A stretch of DNA of 8,241 nt, taken from the NCBI GenBank assembly GCA_024681175.1, contig JAILBI010000169.1:1-8241 (forward strand), read 5' to 3'. Below, piece after piece: positions 1 through 5,690 of the stretch. Each line of letters begins with the position of its first letter. Within the stretch, counting starts at the first letter, position 1. The position numbers and the translations under genes are program-made. The notes beneath the pieces were generated by a model. The model ran no database searches, had not been told where the DNA came from, and saw only the letters and a list, made by a program, of their open reading frames with translations. Source of the DNA: Acholeplasmatales bacterium. GTDB taxonomy: Bacteria; Bacillota_I; Bacilli_A; Acholeplasmatales; Anaeroplasmataceae.

Positions 1-317
1 TATATGATGATGATAATTATAATAGAAATGATATTTTAAATTTATTAATAAATAGTGGTTATTACGAAAAAGAAGATAATATATCACTTTCGAGTCAATA
101 TTTTATATATAGCGATGTTGAAGGTACATATGACTTATATGTAAATGAGCCTTGTGGAATTAAATTATTTAAAATTAATGTATCTGAAAACATAAAAATA
201 AAAAAGAATAAAAAGAACAATATCGGCATAATTATTTTTGTCATAATGATAATATGCTTTAGCGTAGGAATTATCGTATTAATTTTATTTAAGAAGAAAA
301 AGCATAGATTGAAATAA
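1..317 (+). CDS. C-terminal fragment of a membrane-anchored surface protein
   Basis: The window opens inside a gene. The frame with codons starting at base 3 is open for 104 codons and ends in two tandem in-frame TAA codons (315-320). The visible part begins with an Asp/Asn/Tyr-rich stretch, followed by a segment with GTYDLYVNEP that looks like the last strands of an Ig-like or other beta-sandwich domain. A lysine/asparagine-rich linker then leads to one hydrophobic segment of about 23 residues (bases 222-290, beginning IGIIIFVIMII) and a basic tail, KKKKHRLK. This layout fits a type I membrane protein with its bulk outside the cell and the basic tail in the cytoplasm. No LPXTG sorting motif is visible before the hydrophobic segment. 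The N-terminus is outside the window, so no family can be named. The last codons (TTG AAA) double as the -35 box of the next gene. Confidence 0.75.
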   Translation, partial: YDDDNYNRNDILNLLINSGYYEKEDNISLSSQYFIYSDVEGTYDLYVNEPCGIKLFKINVSENIKIKKNKKNNIGIIIFVIMIICFSVGIIVLILFKKKKHRLK

Positions 318-337
318 TAATGTAAATTTTGTATAAT
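309..337 (+). promoter_or_regulatory. Promoter of mnmE, overlapping the end of the previous gene
   Basis: A -35 box TTGAAA (309-314) and a perfect -10 box TATAAT (332-337) are separated by 17 nt. Transcription is predicted to start near 344, about 18 nt before the ATG at 362. The -35 box is formed by the last two sense codons of the upstream gene. No terminator is visible between the two genes, so read-through from upstream may add to mnmE expression. Confidence 0.8.
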
Positions 338-340
338 TAT

Positions 341-360
341 GCCGAAAGAAGGTTTTCGGT
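341..360 (+). promoter_or_regulatory. Small hairpin presenting the mnmE ribosome-binding site in its loop
   Basis: CCGAAA (342-347) and TTTCGG (354-359) are perfect inverted repeats. G-U pairs at 341/360 and 348/353 could extend the stem to 8 pairs. The Shine-Dalgarno AGAAGG (347-352) sits mostly in the loop, and the stem ends 2 nt before the ATG. A transcript starting near 344 would lack the first two C residues and could form only a weaker stem, whereas read-through RNA would carry the whole hairpin. The pairing is seen directly; a regulatory role is inference. Confidence 0.4.
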
Positions 361-361
361 T

Positions 362-1702
362 ATGGTCGATAATATCTGTGCTATTTCTACACCATTTGGA
401 GTTGGCGCCATATCTATTATTAGATGTTCAGGTCCAAACGCGATTGAATTAGTAAATAATATATTTAAAGGTAAAAATTTAAATAAGGTTAAATCACATA
501 CAATCAATTATGGTCATATTTTAGATGGAGATAAAATAGTTGATGAGGTACTTTGTAATGTGTATATAGCACCGCGTTCATTTGATGGTGAAAATATGGT
601 TGAAATAAATTGCCACGGTGGTATTTATGTAACAAATAGAGTACTTGAGGTCTTGTTAAAGAATGGCTTTAGACTTGCCGAAAGAGGAGAATTCTCTAAA
701 AGAGCTTTTTTAAATGGAAGATTAGATATAACTGAAGCTGAAGCTATAATGGATATTATTTCATCGACTAATGAGATAGCCTTAAATAGTTCTAATATGG
801 CCTTAAGAAGTCAAACTAGATTATTAATTAAATCATTTAGAGATAAATTATTAGATATATTGGCTAAAATTGAAGTTAATATTGATTATCCTGAATATGA
901 AGATAGCGTCGATGTAACTCATAAATATTTAGAACCAATCGTCAAAGACTTAATAGATGATATGAAAAATATCTTAGATAATTCAAAAATAAGTATTCCT
1001 GCAATTCACGGTCTTAATACGGCAATTGTAGGAAAGCCTAATGTAGGTAAATCAAGCTTATTAAATATGATGCTTGATGAAAATAAAGCTATCGTATCTA
1101 ATATACCTGGTACTACTCGTGATTTAGTTGAAGGTAAATTGAATATAGGTAATGTAACCCTAAATTTGATTGACACAGCTGGTATTAGAGATACTGATGA
1201 TTATGTTGAATCTATCGGTATTAAAAGAAGTAAGAAGGCAATAAATGATTCAGATTTAGTACTACTAGTATTAGATGGATCTAATAAATTAAATGATTTA
1301 GATTTAGAATTAATTAAATTAACAGACAATAAAAAAAGAATCATTATTATCAACAAGAGTGATTTAAATCAAGAAATTGATATAAAGGATTCAATATCTA
1401 TTTCCGCAATTAAAAATGAAGGAATGGATGTTTTAGCCAAAAAGATATTAGAAGTCACAAATATCGACACTATCTCAAAGATGGATGGTAGATATTTAAA
1501 TAATGTAAGACAATTGAATTTGATGGATAAAGCATTAAATGCTTTAAATGATGCTTATAATTCAATTGTCAATCTAGTAGATATTTCACTTATTGAAATA
1601 GATATTAAAAATGCCTTTGATTATTTAGGAGAGATTACAGGAGAGGCAAATCCTGAGGAATTAATAACTGCGTTATTTACTAAGTTCTGTTTAGGAAAAT
1701 AA
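362..1702 (+). CDS. mnmE: tRNA uridine-5-carboxymethylaminomethyl modification GTPase MnmE
   Basis: MnmE (TrmE) is a cytosolic GTPase that, in complex with MnmG, places (carboxymethyl)aminomethyl groups on the wobble uridine (U34) of tRNAs reading A/G-ending codons, using a one-carbon unit from a folate. The 446-residue protein has the family layout and normal length. The N-terminal folate-binding domain starts DNICAISTPFGVGAISIIR. The helical domain includes GRLDITEAEAI. The inserted G domain has G1 GKPNVGKS (about 224-231), G2 GTTRD, G3 DTAG, G4 NKSD and G5 SAI. The C-terminus ends in CLGK, with the catalytic Cys443 of the C(I/L/V)GK signature. The start is ATG 362, because the family begins at this point, AGAAGG (347-352) lies 9 nt upstream, and the promoter predicts a start near 344. 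A TTG at 329 adds 11 residues but lies before the -10 box. It appears to be transcribed alone; mnmG is not in the window. Confidence 0.97.
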   Translation: MVDNICAISTPFGVGAISIIRCSGPNAIELVNNIFKGKNLNKVKSHTINYGHILDGDKIVDEVLCNVYIAPRSFDGENMVEINCHGGIYVTNRVLEVLLKNGFRLAERGEFSKRAFLNGRLDITEAEAIMDIISSTNEIALNSSNMALRSQTRLLIKSFRDKLLDILAKIEVNIDYPEYEDSVDVTHKYLEPIVKDLIDDMKNILDNSKISIPAIHGLNTAIVGKPNVGKSSLLNMMLDENKAIVSNIPGTTRDLVEGKLNIGNVTLNLIDTAGIRDTDDYVESIGIKRSKKAINDSDLVLLVLDGSNKLNDLDLELIKLTDNKKRIIIINKSDLNQEIDIKDSISISAIKNEGMDVLAKKILEVTNIDTISKMDGRYLNNVRQLNLMDKALNALNDAYNSIVNLVDISLIEIDIKNAFDYLGEITGEANPEELITALFTKFCLGK

Positions 1703-1729
1703 TATATATGAAAATATATATTTATTTTT
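1701..1729 (+). terminator. Possible weak AU-only terminator after mnmE
   Basis: A perfect 9-bp inverted repeat, AATATATAT (1701-1709) and ATATATATT (1714-1722), encloses a GAAA tetraloop (GNRA type) and is followed by TATTTTT. The stem overlaps the mnmE stop codon and contains no G-C pair, so it would be weak and could be a chance product of AT richness. Its position directly before the next promoter supports a terminating role. Confidence 0.35.
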
Positions 1730-1755
1730 GACTTTACAATTAGTTATGTTATAAT
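1728..1755 (+). promoter_or_regulatory. Promoter of the 1779-2956 two-gene unit
   Basis: A -35 box TTGACT (1728-1733), a 16-nt spacer and a perfect -10 box TATAAT (1750-1755) preceded by TGT (1747-1749), an extended -10 element. Transcription should start near 1762, giving a leader of about 17 nt with the ribosome-binding site GAAAGG at 1763-1768. Confidence 0.8.
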
Positions 1756-1778
1756 TCAAAAAGAAAGGTTGTGAGGAT

Positions 1779-2315
1779 ATGCCAATAGAGGATTTACTTA
1801 AAAGGTTAATAACTCGTGAAAAAAAGGTAAAAGAAGTTCAAAATCCTGGTGTTATTGGTCATTATGATTCAAAACCATTTCACAATTTTAGATATGCATG
1901 TATATACGCTAAGGAAACATGTATATTAGATACTGAAGAAGTAGTTATTTTTACAAGAAATTATAAAGAATGTACATTTGTAAATGTCTTAATTAGTAAT
2001 GAAGAATTTGTAGATATACATGATTATCATTATTCTAAATTGAGAGAAGAAATTAATAAAATAGGCATTAAAACATTTGACAAATCAGTAACTTTAGTAT
2101 GTTTTGAGCATTATAATCAAAAAACTGTAGATTTATGTCGTTCATTTGGTTATGAAAACAGTAAGACTACTATGGAACAAGCATTAATTTACAATGCTAG
2201 ACTTGTTCAAATGGATTTTTATAGACCTGTTCCTAAATTTTATACAAAGATGTATGATTTATTCTGTGAAGATATATATTTTGATCTAGCATTTATTGAT
2301 AGTGATAGGGTATAA
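1779..2315 (+). CDS. Unrecognised cytosolic protein, first gene of a two-gene unit
   Basis: A protein of 178 residues with no family I recognise. It has no signal peptide or membrane segment and looks like a soluble alpha/beta protein. It begins with a basic, helical N-terminus (MPIEDLLKRLITREKKVKEV). The central part contains strand-like runs such as EEVVIFTRNY and SVTLVCFEHY, and the C-terminal third is rich in aromatic residues (RPVPKFYTKMYDLF). Cysteines are scattered (for example near YACIYAKETC), with no zinc-binding pair spacing. The start at ATG 1779 is supported by GAAAGG 10 nt upstream and by the promoter position. Only 2 nt separate its stop from the next gene, so the two are almost certainly co-transcribed and probably act together, perhaps with this protein docking on the membrane partner. 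That partnership is inferred from spacing alone. Confidence 0.85.
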   Translation: MPIEDLLKRLITREKKVKEVQNPGVIGHYDSKPFHNFRYACIYAKETCILDTEEVVIFTRNYKECTFVNVLISNEEFVDIHDYHYSKLREEINKIGIKTFDKSVTLVCFEHYNQKTVDLCRSFGYENSKTTMEQALIYNARLVQMDFYRPVPKFYTKMYDLFCEDIYFDLAFIDSDRV

Positions 2316-2317
2316 AT

Positions 2318-2956
2318 ATGAAAAATATTAAAGCGAGAACTGTTTGGTTGATATTTTTAATTGAAATAATTGTATGTATAGGCTTATTATTTGGGGCTAT
2401 TTATTCTAGTGATGGTCTAAATAAAGTCATGGTTGTACTAATTGGAATTGATTTTATATTAATTACTTTTACTATCCAGGCTGCCACATATAAATCATTT
2501 AAAAATAAAGCTATTAAAAATTCATATGTCGAGAAAATATTTATCAATGATTCAGATTTATATGAAATGGTAAATAAAAATAAATTTGAAGATAGAAATA
2601 GATATTATGGCAAAAGCTATTTAAAAATAGATAACGATAATGCATATAAGGTGACAATTATCACAGATCCAGAAGGCTATTTTAATGCTAAAGACGAAGG
2701 TAATGATTCAAAGCTCAATAAGAGATTAAATAAATGTAAAAGATTTATGGGCGTTGAAATCTTTTTAAATAGTAATGAAGAATTAAAAGAAAAAATAAAG
2801 GATTTCACAATCCAAGGTGAAAAAGTATATTATACAGCCTTACTTAAGGTTGATGATAATATTTATAAATGTTTTAATTACGAAGAGCCATCTGTAAATC
2901 ATAAAGAAAATTTTGATTATTTATTTGATTTATTAGGATTTAAAAAGAGTGAGTAA
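2318..2956 (+). CDS. Unrecognised protein with two membrane segments and a cytosolic domain
   Basis: A protein of 212 residues. A basic N-terminus (MKNIKARTVW) leads into a first hydrophobic segment at about residues 9-29 and a second at about 35-56, joined by a short polar loop (SSDGLN). By the positive-inside rule, both the N-terminus and the roughly 155-residue C-terminal domain should be cytoplasmic. That domain is highly charged, mixes strands and helices (KVTIITDPEGYF, RFMGVEIFLN, KVYYTALLKVDD) and shows no motif that I can assign. ATG 2318 is chosen because AGGG lies about 8 nt upstream, inside the end of the previous gene, and the 2-nt gap suggests translational coupling. The last codons form one arm of the terminator that closes the unit. 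Confidence 0.85.
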   Translation: MKNIKARTVWLIFLIEIIVCIGLLFGAIYSSDGLNKVMVVLIGIDFILITFTIQAATYKSFKNKAIKNSYVEKIFINDSDLYEMVNKNKFEDRNRYYGKSYLKIDNDNAYKVTIITDPEGYFNAKDEGNDSKLNKRLNKCKRFMGVEIFLNSNEELKEKIKDFTIQGEKVYYTALLKVDDNIYKCFNYEEPSVNHKENFDYLFDLLGFKKSE

Positions 2957-2995
2957 ATATGTTTTATAATAAACATTATATTCACTCTTTTTTTT
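2942..2995 (+). terminator. Intrinsic terminator of the 1779-2956 unit
   Basis: An 11-bp perfect stem is formed by AAAAAGAGTGA (2942-2952) and TCACTCTTTTT (2982-2992), and the run of eight T residues spans 2988-2995. An inner 6-bp stem, ATGTTT (2959-2964) with AAACAT (2971-2976), brings the outer arms together. The left arm lies in the last codons and stop of the preceding gene. Confidence 0.85.
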
Positions 2996-3021
2996 GAGTG
3001 GATTTTTCCATAAATTAAGAT

Positions 3022-3038
3022 TATAATTTAATTGAGGA
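3022..3038 (+). promoter_or_regulatory. Probable -10 box and ribosome-binding site of the LRAT-ROK operon
   Basis: TATAAT at 3022-3027 is a perfect -10 box, but no good -35 box is found 16-18 nt upstream (the best fit is TGGATT at 2999-3004) and there is no TG extension. It may need an activator or be weak. The Shine-Dalgarno GAGGA (3034-3038), 11 nt before ATG 3050, would begin almost exactly at the predicted transcript start near 3034. Confidence 0.5.
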
Positions 3039-3049
3039 CGTGATATTTT

Positions 3050-3454
3050 ATGTGGATATCTAAAAAAGCGAATTACGGAAATCAAATAAGGGTATTTAGA
3101 GGATTATATTATCATCATGGTATTTACGAAAGTGATGATTGTGTATATCAATTTGCCTCACCTGAAGGCTTTGAAATAGCCCCAGAAACAGCTATTATTT
3201 GTATCACTACGCTTGAAAAATTTTTAAATGGTGGAGAACTTGAAGTAAGACAATACACCGAAGAAGAATTAAAAAGAAAAAGAAGTGACGAAGAAATAAT
3301 TGAATTTGCCAAATCAAAGGTAGGCTCTAATATGGGCGGATATGATGTTTTTACAAACAATTGTGAACATTTTTCAAATCTATGTGCCTTTGGAGTTTCT
3401 GATAGTGAACAAAGTACATTCTTAATGGCTATGCTAGGGGGAATATTTAAGTGA
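3050..3454 (+). CDS. LRAT-like (NlpC/P60 superfamily) cysteine hydrolase or acyltransferase
   Basis: The 134-residue protein has the hallmark of the LRAT domain, a circularly permuted NlpC/P60-type papain-like fold. An early histidine lies in HHGIYESDD (H22/H23, matching the HWAIY region of animal members), and the nucleophile motif NNCEHF has Cys105. Family members transfer or hydrolyse acyl groups on lipids or other substrates through a Cys-His pair; the bacterial substrates are mostly unknown. The usual second histidine, about 12 residues after the first, appears to be Gln34 (VYQFA) here. No signal peptide is present, so action in the cytosol or at the inner membrane face is likely. A charged helix (about 70-90, EEELKRKRSDEE) precedes the Cys, and a short hydrophobic tail (FLMAMLGGIF) follows. 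The gene is first in an operon and its TGA stop overlaps the GTG start of the ROK kinase gene. Confidence 0.85.
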   Translation: MWISKKANYGNQIRVFRGLYYHHGIYESDDCVYQFASPEGFEIAPETAIICITTLEKFLNGGELEVRQYTEEELKRKRSDEEIIEFAKSKVGSNMGGYDVFTNNCEHFSNLCAFGVSDSEQSTFLMAMLGGIFK

Positions 3455-4326
3455 GATGTGGAGTAGATATTGGTGGACAAAGCGTTAAGATAGGCTTTGT
3501 TGAAAATAAAGAATTAAAATATTCATATTCTATTAAGACTAATAAGGATACTTTATTTGAAGATATTTTCAAATCTATAAATGATTATGCAAAAAAGAAT
3601 AATATAGATATTGAATTCATAGGCTTTGGTATACCTGGCAATGTCAAAAATAATTATATTTATAGAATGCCTAATATAGGAATAGGTGATATAAATTTAA
3701 ATGAAATATCTAAAAAATATATAGATGTACCAATTAATTCATCAAACGATGCCAATTGTGCGGCACTAGGTGAGGCTTTAGTTGGCAAATATAAGACAAC
3801 ATATTTTATAACACTAGGTACTGGTGTTGGTGGAGGATATGTATTTGATGGTAAATTAGTTGAAGGTTTTACCTCAAGCGCGGCAGAAATAGGACATTTA
3901 TTTATTGATTATAAACATCAATATCAGTGTACATGTGGACTTAAAGGCTGTCTTGAGACAGTTGCCTCAAGTGTAGGTATTATAAGACTTGCCAAAGAAT
4001 ATAAAGACAAATATAAAACTAGTATAGATTTTGATAATATTTCAGCTAAGATGGTTTTAGATAAAGCTAAAGAAAATGATGAACTTGGCGTATTTGTATT
4101 AAATTATGTTGCCAAAAGTCTGGCTTTGGCAATTAGAAATATCTGTGTTACAGTAGATCCTGAATGTATATATATTGGTGGAGGGGTTTCAGCCTGTGGC
4201 CAAATATTAATTGATAAAATTAAATATTATATGAATGAACTTGGCTTTTATGCCTCAAAGGATGTAGTTATTAAGCTTGCAAAATTAGGCAATGATGCCG
4301 GTATGATAGGAGCTAGTTTATTATGA
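3451..4326 (+). CDS. ROK-family sugar kinase (glucokinase-like)
   Basis: ROK kinases phosphorylate glucose or related sugars (ManNAc, fructose, allose) with ATP in the cytosol. The 291-residue protein shows all main motifs in order. The N-terminal phosphate loop is DIGGQSVKIG (residues 6-15). IGFGIPG lies at about 57-63. SSNDANCAALGE carries the catalytic base Asp100. The second phosphate loop LGTGVGGG is at 122-129. The sugar/zinc motif is EIGH (E146, H149) followed by CTCGLKGC with Cys160, Cys162 and Cys167. The C-terminal adenosine-site motif IYIGGGVSACG is present. There is no N-terminal helix-turn-helix, so it is a kinase and not a ROK repressor. It starts with GTG 3451, preceded by AGGGGGA (3436-3442) at 8 nt, and its start shares GTGA with the upstream stop. 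Its own stop overlaps the next start in ATGA, indicating translational coupling on both sides. The exact sugar cannot be read from the sequence. Confidence 0.93.
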   Translation: MRCGVDIGGQSVKIGFVENKELKYSYSIKTNKDTLFEDIFKSINDYAKKNNIDIEFIGFGIPGNVKNNYIYRMPNIGIGDINLNEISKKYIDVPINSSNDANCAALGEALVGKYKTTYFITLGTGVGGGYVFDGKLVEGFTSSAAEIGHLFIDYKHQYQCTCGLKGCLETVASSVGIIRLAKEYKDKYKTSIDFDNISAKMVLDKAKENDELGVFVLNYVAKSLALAIRNICVTVDPECIYIGGGVSACGQILIDKIKYYMNELGFYASKDVVIKLAKLGNDAGMIGASLL

Positions 4327-5018
4327 AAGAAGCTAAAGCGGTAAAAATATATAAGCCTGAAATATTAGAATGCCCTAAATGTGGTTATAAGCTTGAATAT
4401 GCTTATACTGTATCTAATAAAGTAATACAGTTTTCATCTGGAAGAATATTTAGAATAAAAAATAGAGGATATAAATGTCCTTTGTGTAATGACAATAATA
4501 TTTATATATCTCAAACAGGCAATAAACTTGCATTTAAAGGATATACATATTCAACTAAAGTTGTATGTATGATAGAAAATTATAAGTCTTTACATGTTTC
4601 AAGAGATATGATTTGTGATCTATTAGTATCTAAAGGTATTGAAATATCAGATAGAAATATAGATATCTTATATAAAAAGATAAGAGGCTATATGGATATT
4701 GATTATGATGCTAGAATAAAAGAAGAATATAAAAAGATGCTAGATGAATTTAATGAAATTAGAATATCATTTGATTTAATATCTGTAGATAATAAATATT
4801 ACGCGATATTATATAATTTTTTTTCATCAGAATTAATATGCGTATTTAAAGTAGATTCATATGAAGATGAATCATTTATAAAAATGTTAAGTAATTATAT
4901 TAATGATAAATACAACATTACCTACATAGTTACAATAAGACCATTTTTTAAATTCTATAGCATTTTGAAAAAAATGGCTCCAAATGAGACTAAATTTGTT
5001 TCATTCCATAAGTTTTAA
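4323..5018 (+). CDS. Zinc-ribbon protein resembling a catalytically degenerate DDE transposase
   Basis: A protein of 231 residues. An N-terminal zinc ribbon has two CPxC pairs (Cys17/Cys20 and Cys52/Cys55). A helical segment at about 85-120 (SRDMICDLLVSKGIEIS then DRNIDILYKKI) looks like the DNA-binding helix-turn-helix of ISL3/IS66-type transposases. The remaining part (about 147-231) resembles an RNase H-like DDE core: FDLISVDNKYYAILY, then YIVTIRPFFKFYSIL, then KKMAPNETKFVSFHKF. In active enzymes the second part carries an Asp after the VT and the last has an Asp just before FH; here they are Ile205/Arg206 and Ser227, and the protein ends right after FHKF, with no room for the catalytic Glu. 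It is therefore a truncated relic or a domesticated DNA- or nucleic-acid-binding protein. Its ATGA overlap with the ROK gene, the good AGGAG (4308-4312) and the lack of visible flanking inverted repeats favour domestication. The family assignment is tentative. Confidence 0.5.
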   Translation: MKEAKAVKIYKPEILECPKCGYKLEYAYTVSNKVIQFSSGRIFRIKNRGYKCPLCNDNNIYISQTGNKLAFKGYTYSTKVVCMIENYKSLHVSRDMICDLLVSKGIEISDRNIDILYKKIRGYMDIDYDARIKEEYKKMLDEFNEIRISFDLISVDNKYYAILYNFFSSELICVFKVDSYEDESFIKMLSNYINDKYNITYIVTIRPFFKFYSILKKMAPNETKFVSFHKF

Positions 5019-5063
5019 TGAGATAGTTTTTAAACCCAACGAATTTTTAACAAAAAAATTAGA

Positions 5064-5078
5064 TATATTTCGAATATA
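5064..5078 (+). promoter_or_regulatory. 15-bp dyad upstream of the lrp-like promoter, possible autoregulatory operator
   Basis: TATATT, a TCG centre and AATATA form a perfect 6-3-6 inverted repeat that ends 2 nt before the -35 box of the Lrp-type gene. Lrp/AsnC regulators commonly control their own genes and bind AT-rich imperfect dyads of about 13-15 bp, so the size, composition and position all fit. It is not followed by a T-run, so it is not a terminator. Binding is inferred. Confidence 0.45.
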
Positions 5079-5080
5079 AT

Positions 5081-5109
5081 TTGACATATTTTTCGTAATG
5101 TTTTATAAT
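5081..5109 (+). promoter_or_regulatory. Perfect consensus promoter of the Lrp/AsnC-type gene
   Basis: TTGACA (5081-5086), a 17-nt spacer and TATAAT (5104-5109) match the sigma-A consensus at every position. Transcription should start near 5116. The previous gene ends at 5018 and no convincing terminator lies between, so read-through from the ROK operon is possible. Confidence 0.88.
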
Positions 5110-5136
5110 TATTTTTGTGAAGGATGGTTTTTGAGT

Positions 5137-5604
5137 ATGGCTATTATGTTAGATGAATTTGATAAGAAAATTATTAAATATTTACAAGAGGATGCATCAA
5201 TTAGTAACATTGATTTATCTAAAAAGATTGGACTTGCACCGTCATCTTGTCTACTTAGAGTAAAAAACCTAAGGGAACAAAAAATTATTAAACAATATAC
5301 AGCTATAGTGGATGAAAAAATATTAGGTTATGAAATAACTTGTTTCGCTAAAATTAAGATGCAACCTTTAAACAGAGAAACATCTAATAATTTTATTAAT
5401 GAAGCGAGACAAATACCTGAAATTATTGAATGTTACACAATTACAGGTGATGCCGCATTCTTACTTAAGATAGTTGCGAAATCATTCCAATATTATCGTG
5501 ATTTTATTTTCGATAAGCTTTTAAGTATCAATGCCGTATCTAATATTGAGACAAGTATTGTGGTCGGTACTGAAAAGAGAACTAATTTAATGCCGCTAGA
5601 ATAA
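5137..5604 (+). CDS. Lrp/AsnC-family transcriptional regulator
   Basis: A cytosolic DNA-binding regulator that usually forms dimers to octamers and senses amino acids or related small molecules. The 155-residue protein has normal family length. An N-terminal winged helix-turn-helix starts LDEFDKKIIKYLQED (5-19), with the recognition region IDLSKKIGLAPSSCLLRV (about 25-42) and the hinge IKQYTAIVDEKILGYE. It is followed by a RAM/AsnC ligand-binding domain with the family signature ITGDAAFLLKIV (102-113). The start is not certain. ATG 5098 lies upstream of and overlapping the -10 box and is excluded. ATG 5137 is preferred, but TTG 5131 is closer to the AAGGA (5120-5124), and ATG 5146 gives the shortest typical Lrp N-terminus. 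The gene stands alone between its own promoter and a terminator. The ligand and target genes are unknown; a dyad upstream suggests autoregulation. Confidence 0.93.
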   Translation: MAIMLDEFDKKIIKYLQEDASISNIDLSKKIGLAPSSCLLRVKNLREQKIIKQYTAIVDEKILGYEITCFAKIKMQPLNRETSNNFINEARQIPEIIECYTITGDAAFLLKIVAKSFQYYRDFIFDKLLSINAVSNIETSIVVGTEKRTNLMPLE

Positions 5605-5608
5605 TATT

Positions 5609-5634
5609 AAGCCTAGATTAATCTAGGCTTTTTT
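5609..5634 (+). terminator. Intrinsic terminator of the Lrp/AsnC-type gene
   Basis: A perfect 9-bp stem, AAGCCTAGA (5609-5617) with TCTAGGCTT (5622-5630), encloses a TTAA loop and runs into six T residues (5629-5634). It starts 4 nt after the stop codon and is the strongest GC-containing terminator in the window. The following promoter's -35 box begins 2 nt after the T-run. Confidence 0.92.
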
Positions 5635-5635
5635 G

Positions 5636-5664
5636 TTGATAAATTAATATTATTATGCGATAAT
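5636..5664 (+). promoter_or_regulatory. Promoter of the helicase gene
   Basis: A -35 box TTGATA (5636-5641), a 17-nt spacer and a -10 box GATAAT (5659-5664) preceded by TGC, an extended -10 element. Transcription should start near 5671, giving a leader of about 20 nt that holds the strong Shine-Dalgarno AAGGAGG (5679-5685). Confidence 0.75.
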
Positions 5665-5690
5665 TGTTTTGTGTTTTTAAGGAGGTTATT

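Noticed and set aside
2965..2970. TATAAT as a second -10 box
   Set aside because: It lies in the loop of the terminator hairpin and has no -35 box at the proper distance (AAAAAG at 2942-2947).
3148..3480. Open frame of 110 codons on the - strand across the LRAT-like gene
   Set aside because: It lies opposite a gene with clear family motifs, has no ribosome-binding site, and encodes a serine/proline-rich low-complexity product typical of antisense shadow frames.
4983..5005. Inverted repeat AATGAGAC / GTTTCATT as a terminator of the ROK operon
   Set aside because: It lies inside the coding sequence, includes one G-U pair, and is not followed directly by a T-run.
5042..5060. AATTTTT / AAAAATT dyad as a terminator after 5018
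   Set aside because: The stem contains only A-T pairs and no T-run follows; it is expected by chance in such AT-rich DNA.
5602..5652. Two TAATATTA copies (5602-5609 and 5645-5652) on both sides of the lrp terminator as regulator sites
   Set aside because: An 8-bp A/T palindrome is common at this base composition, and the copies do not match the 15-bp dyad upstream of lrp.
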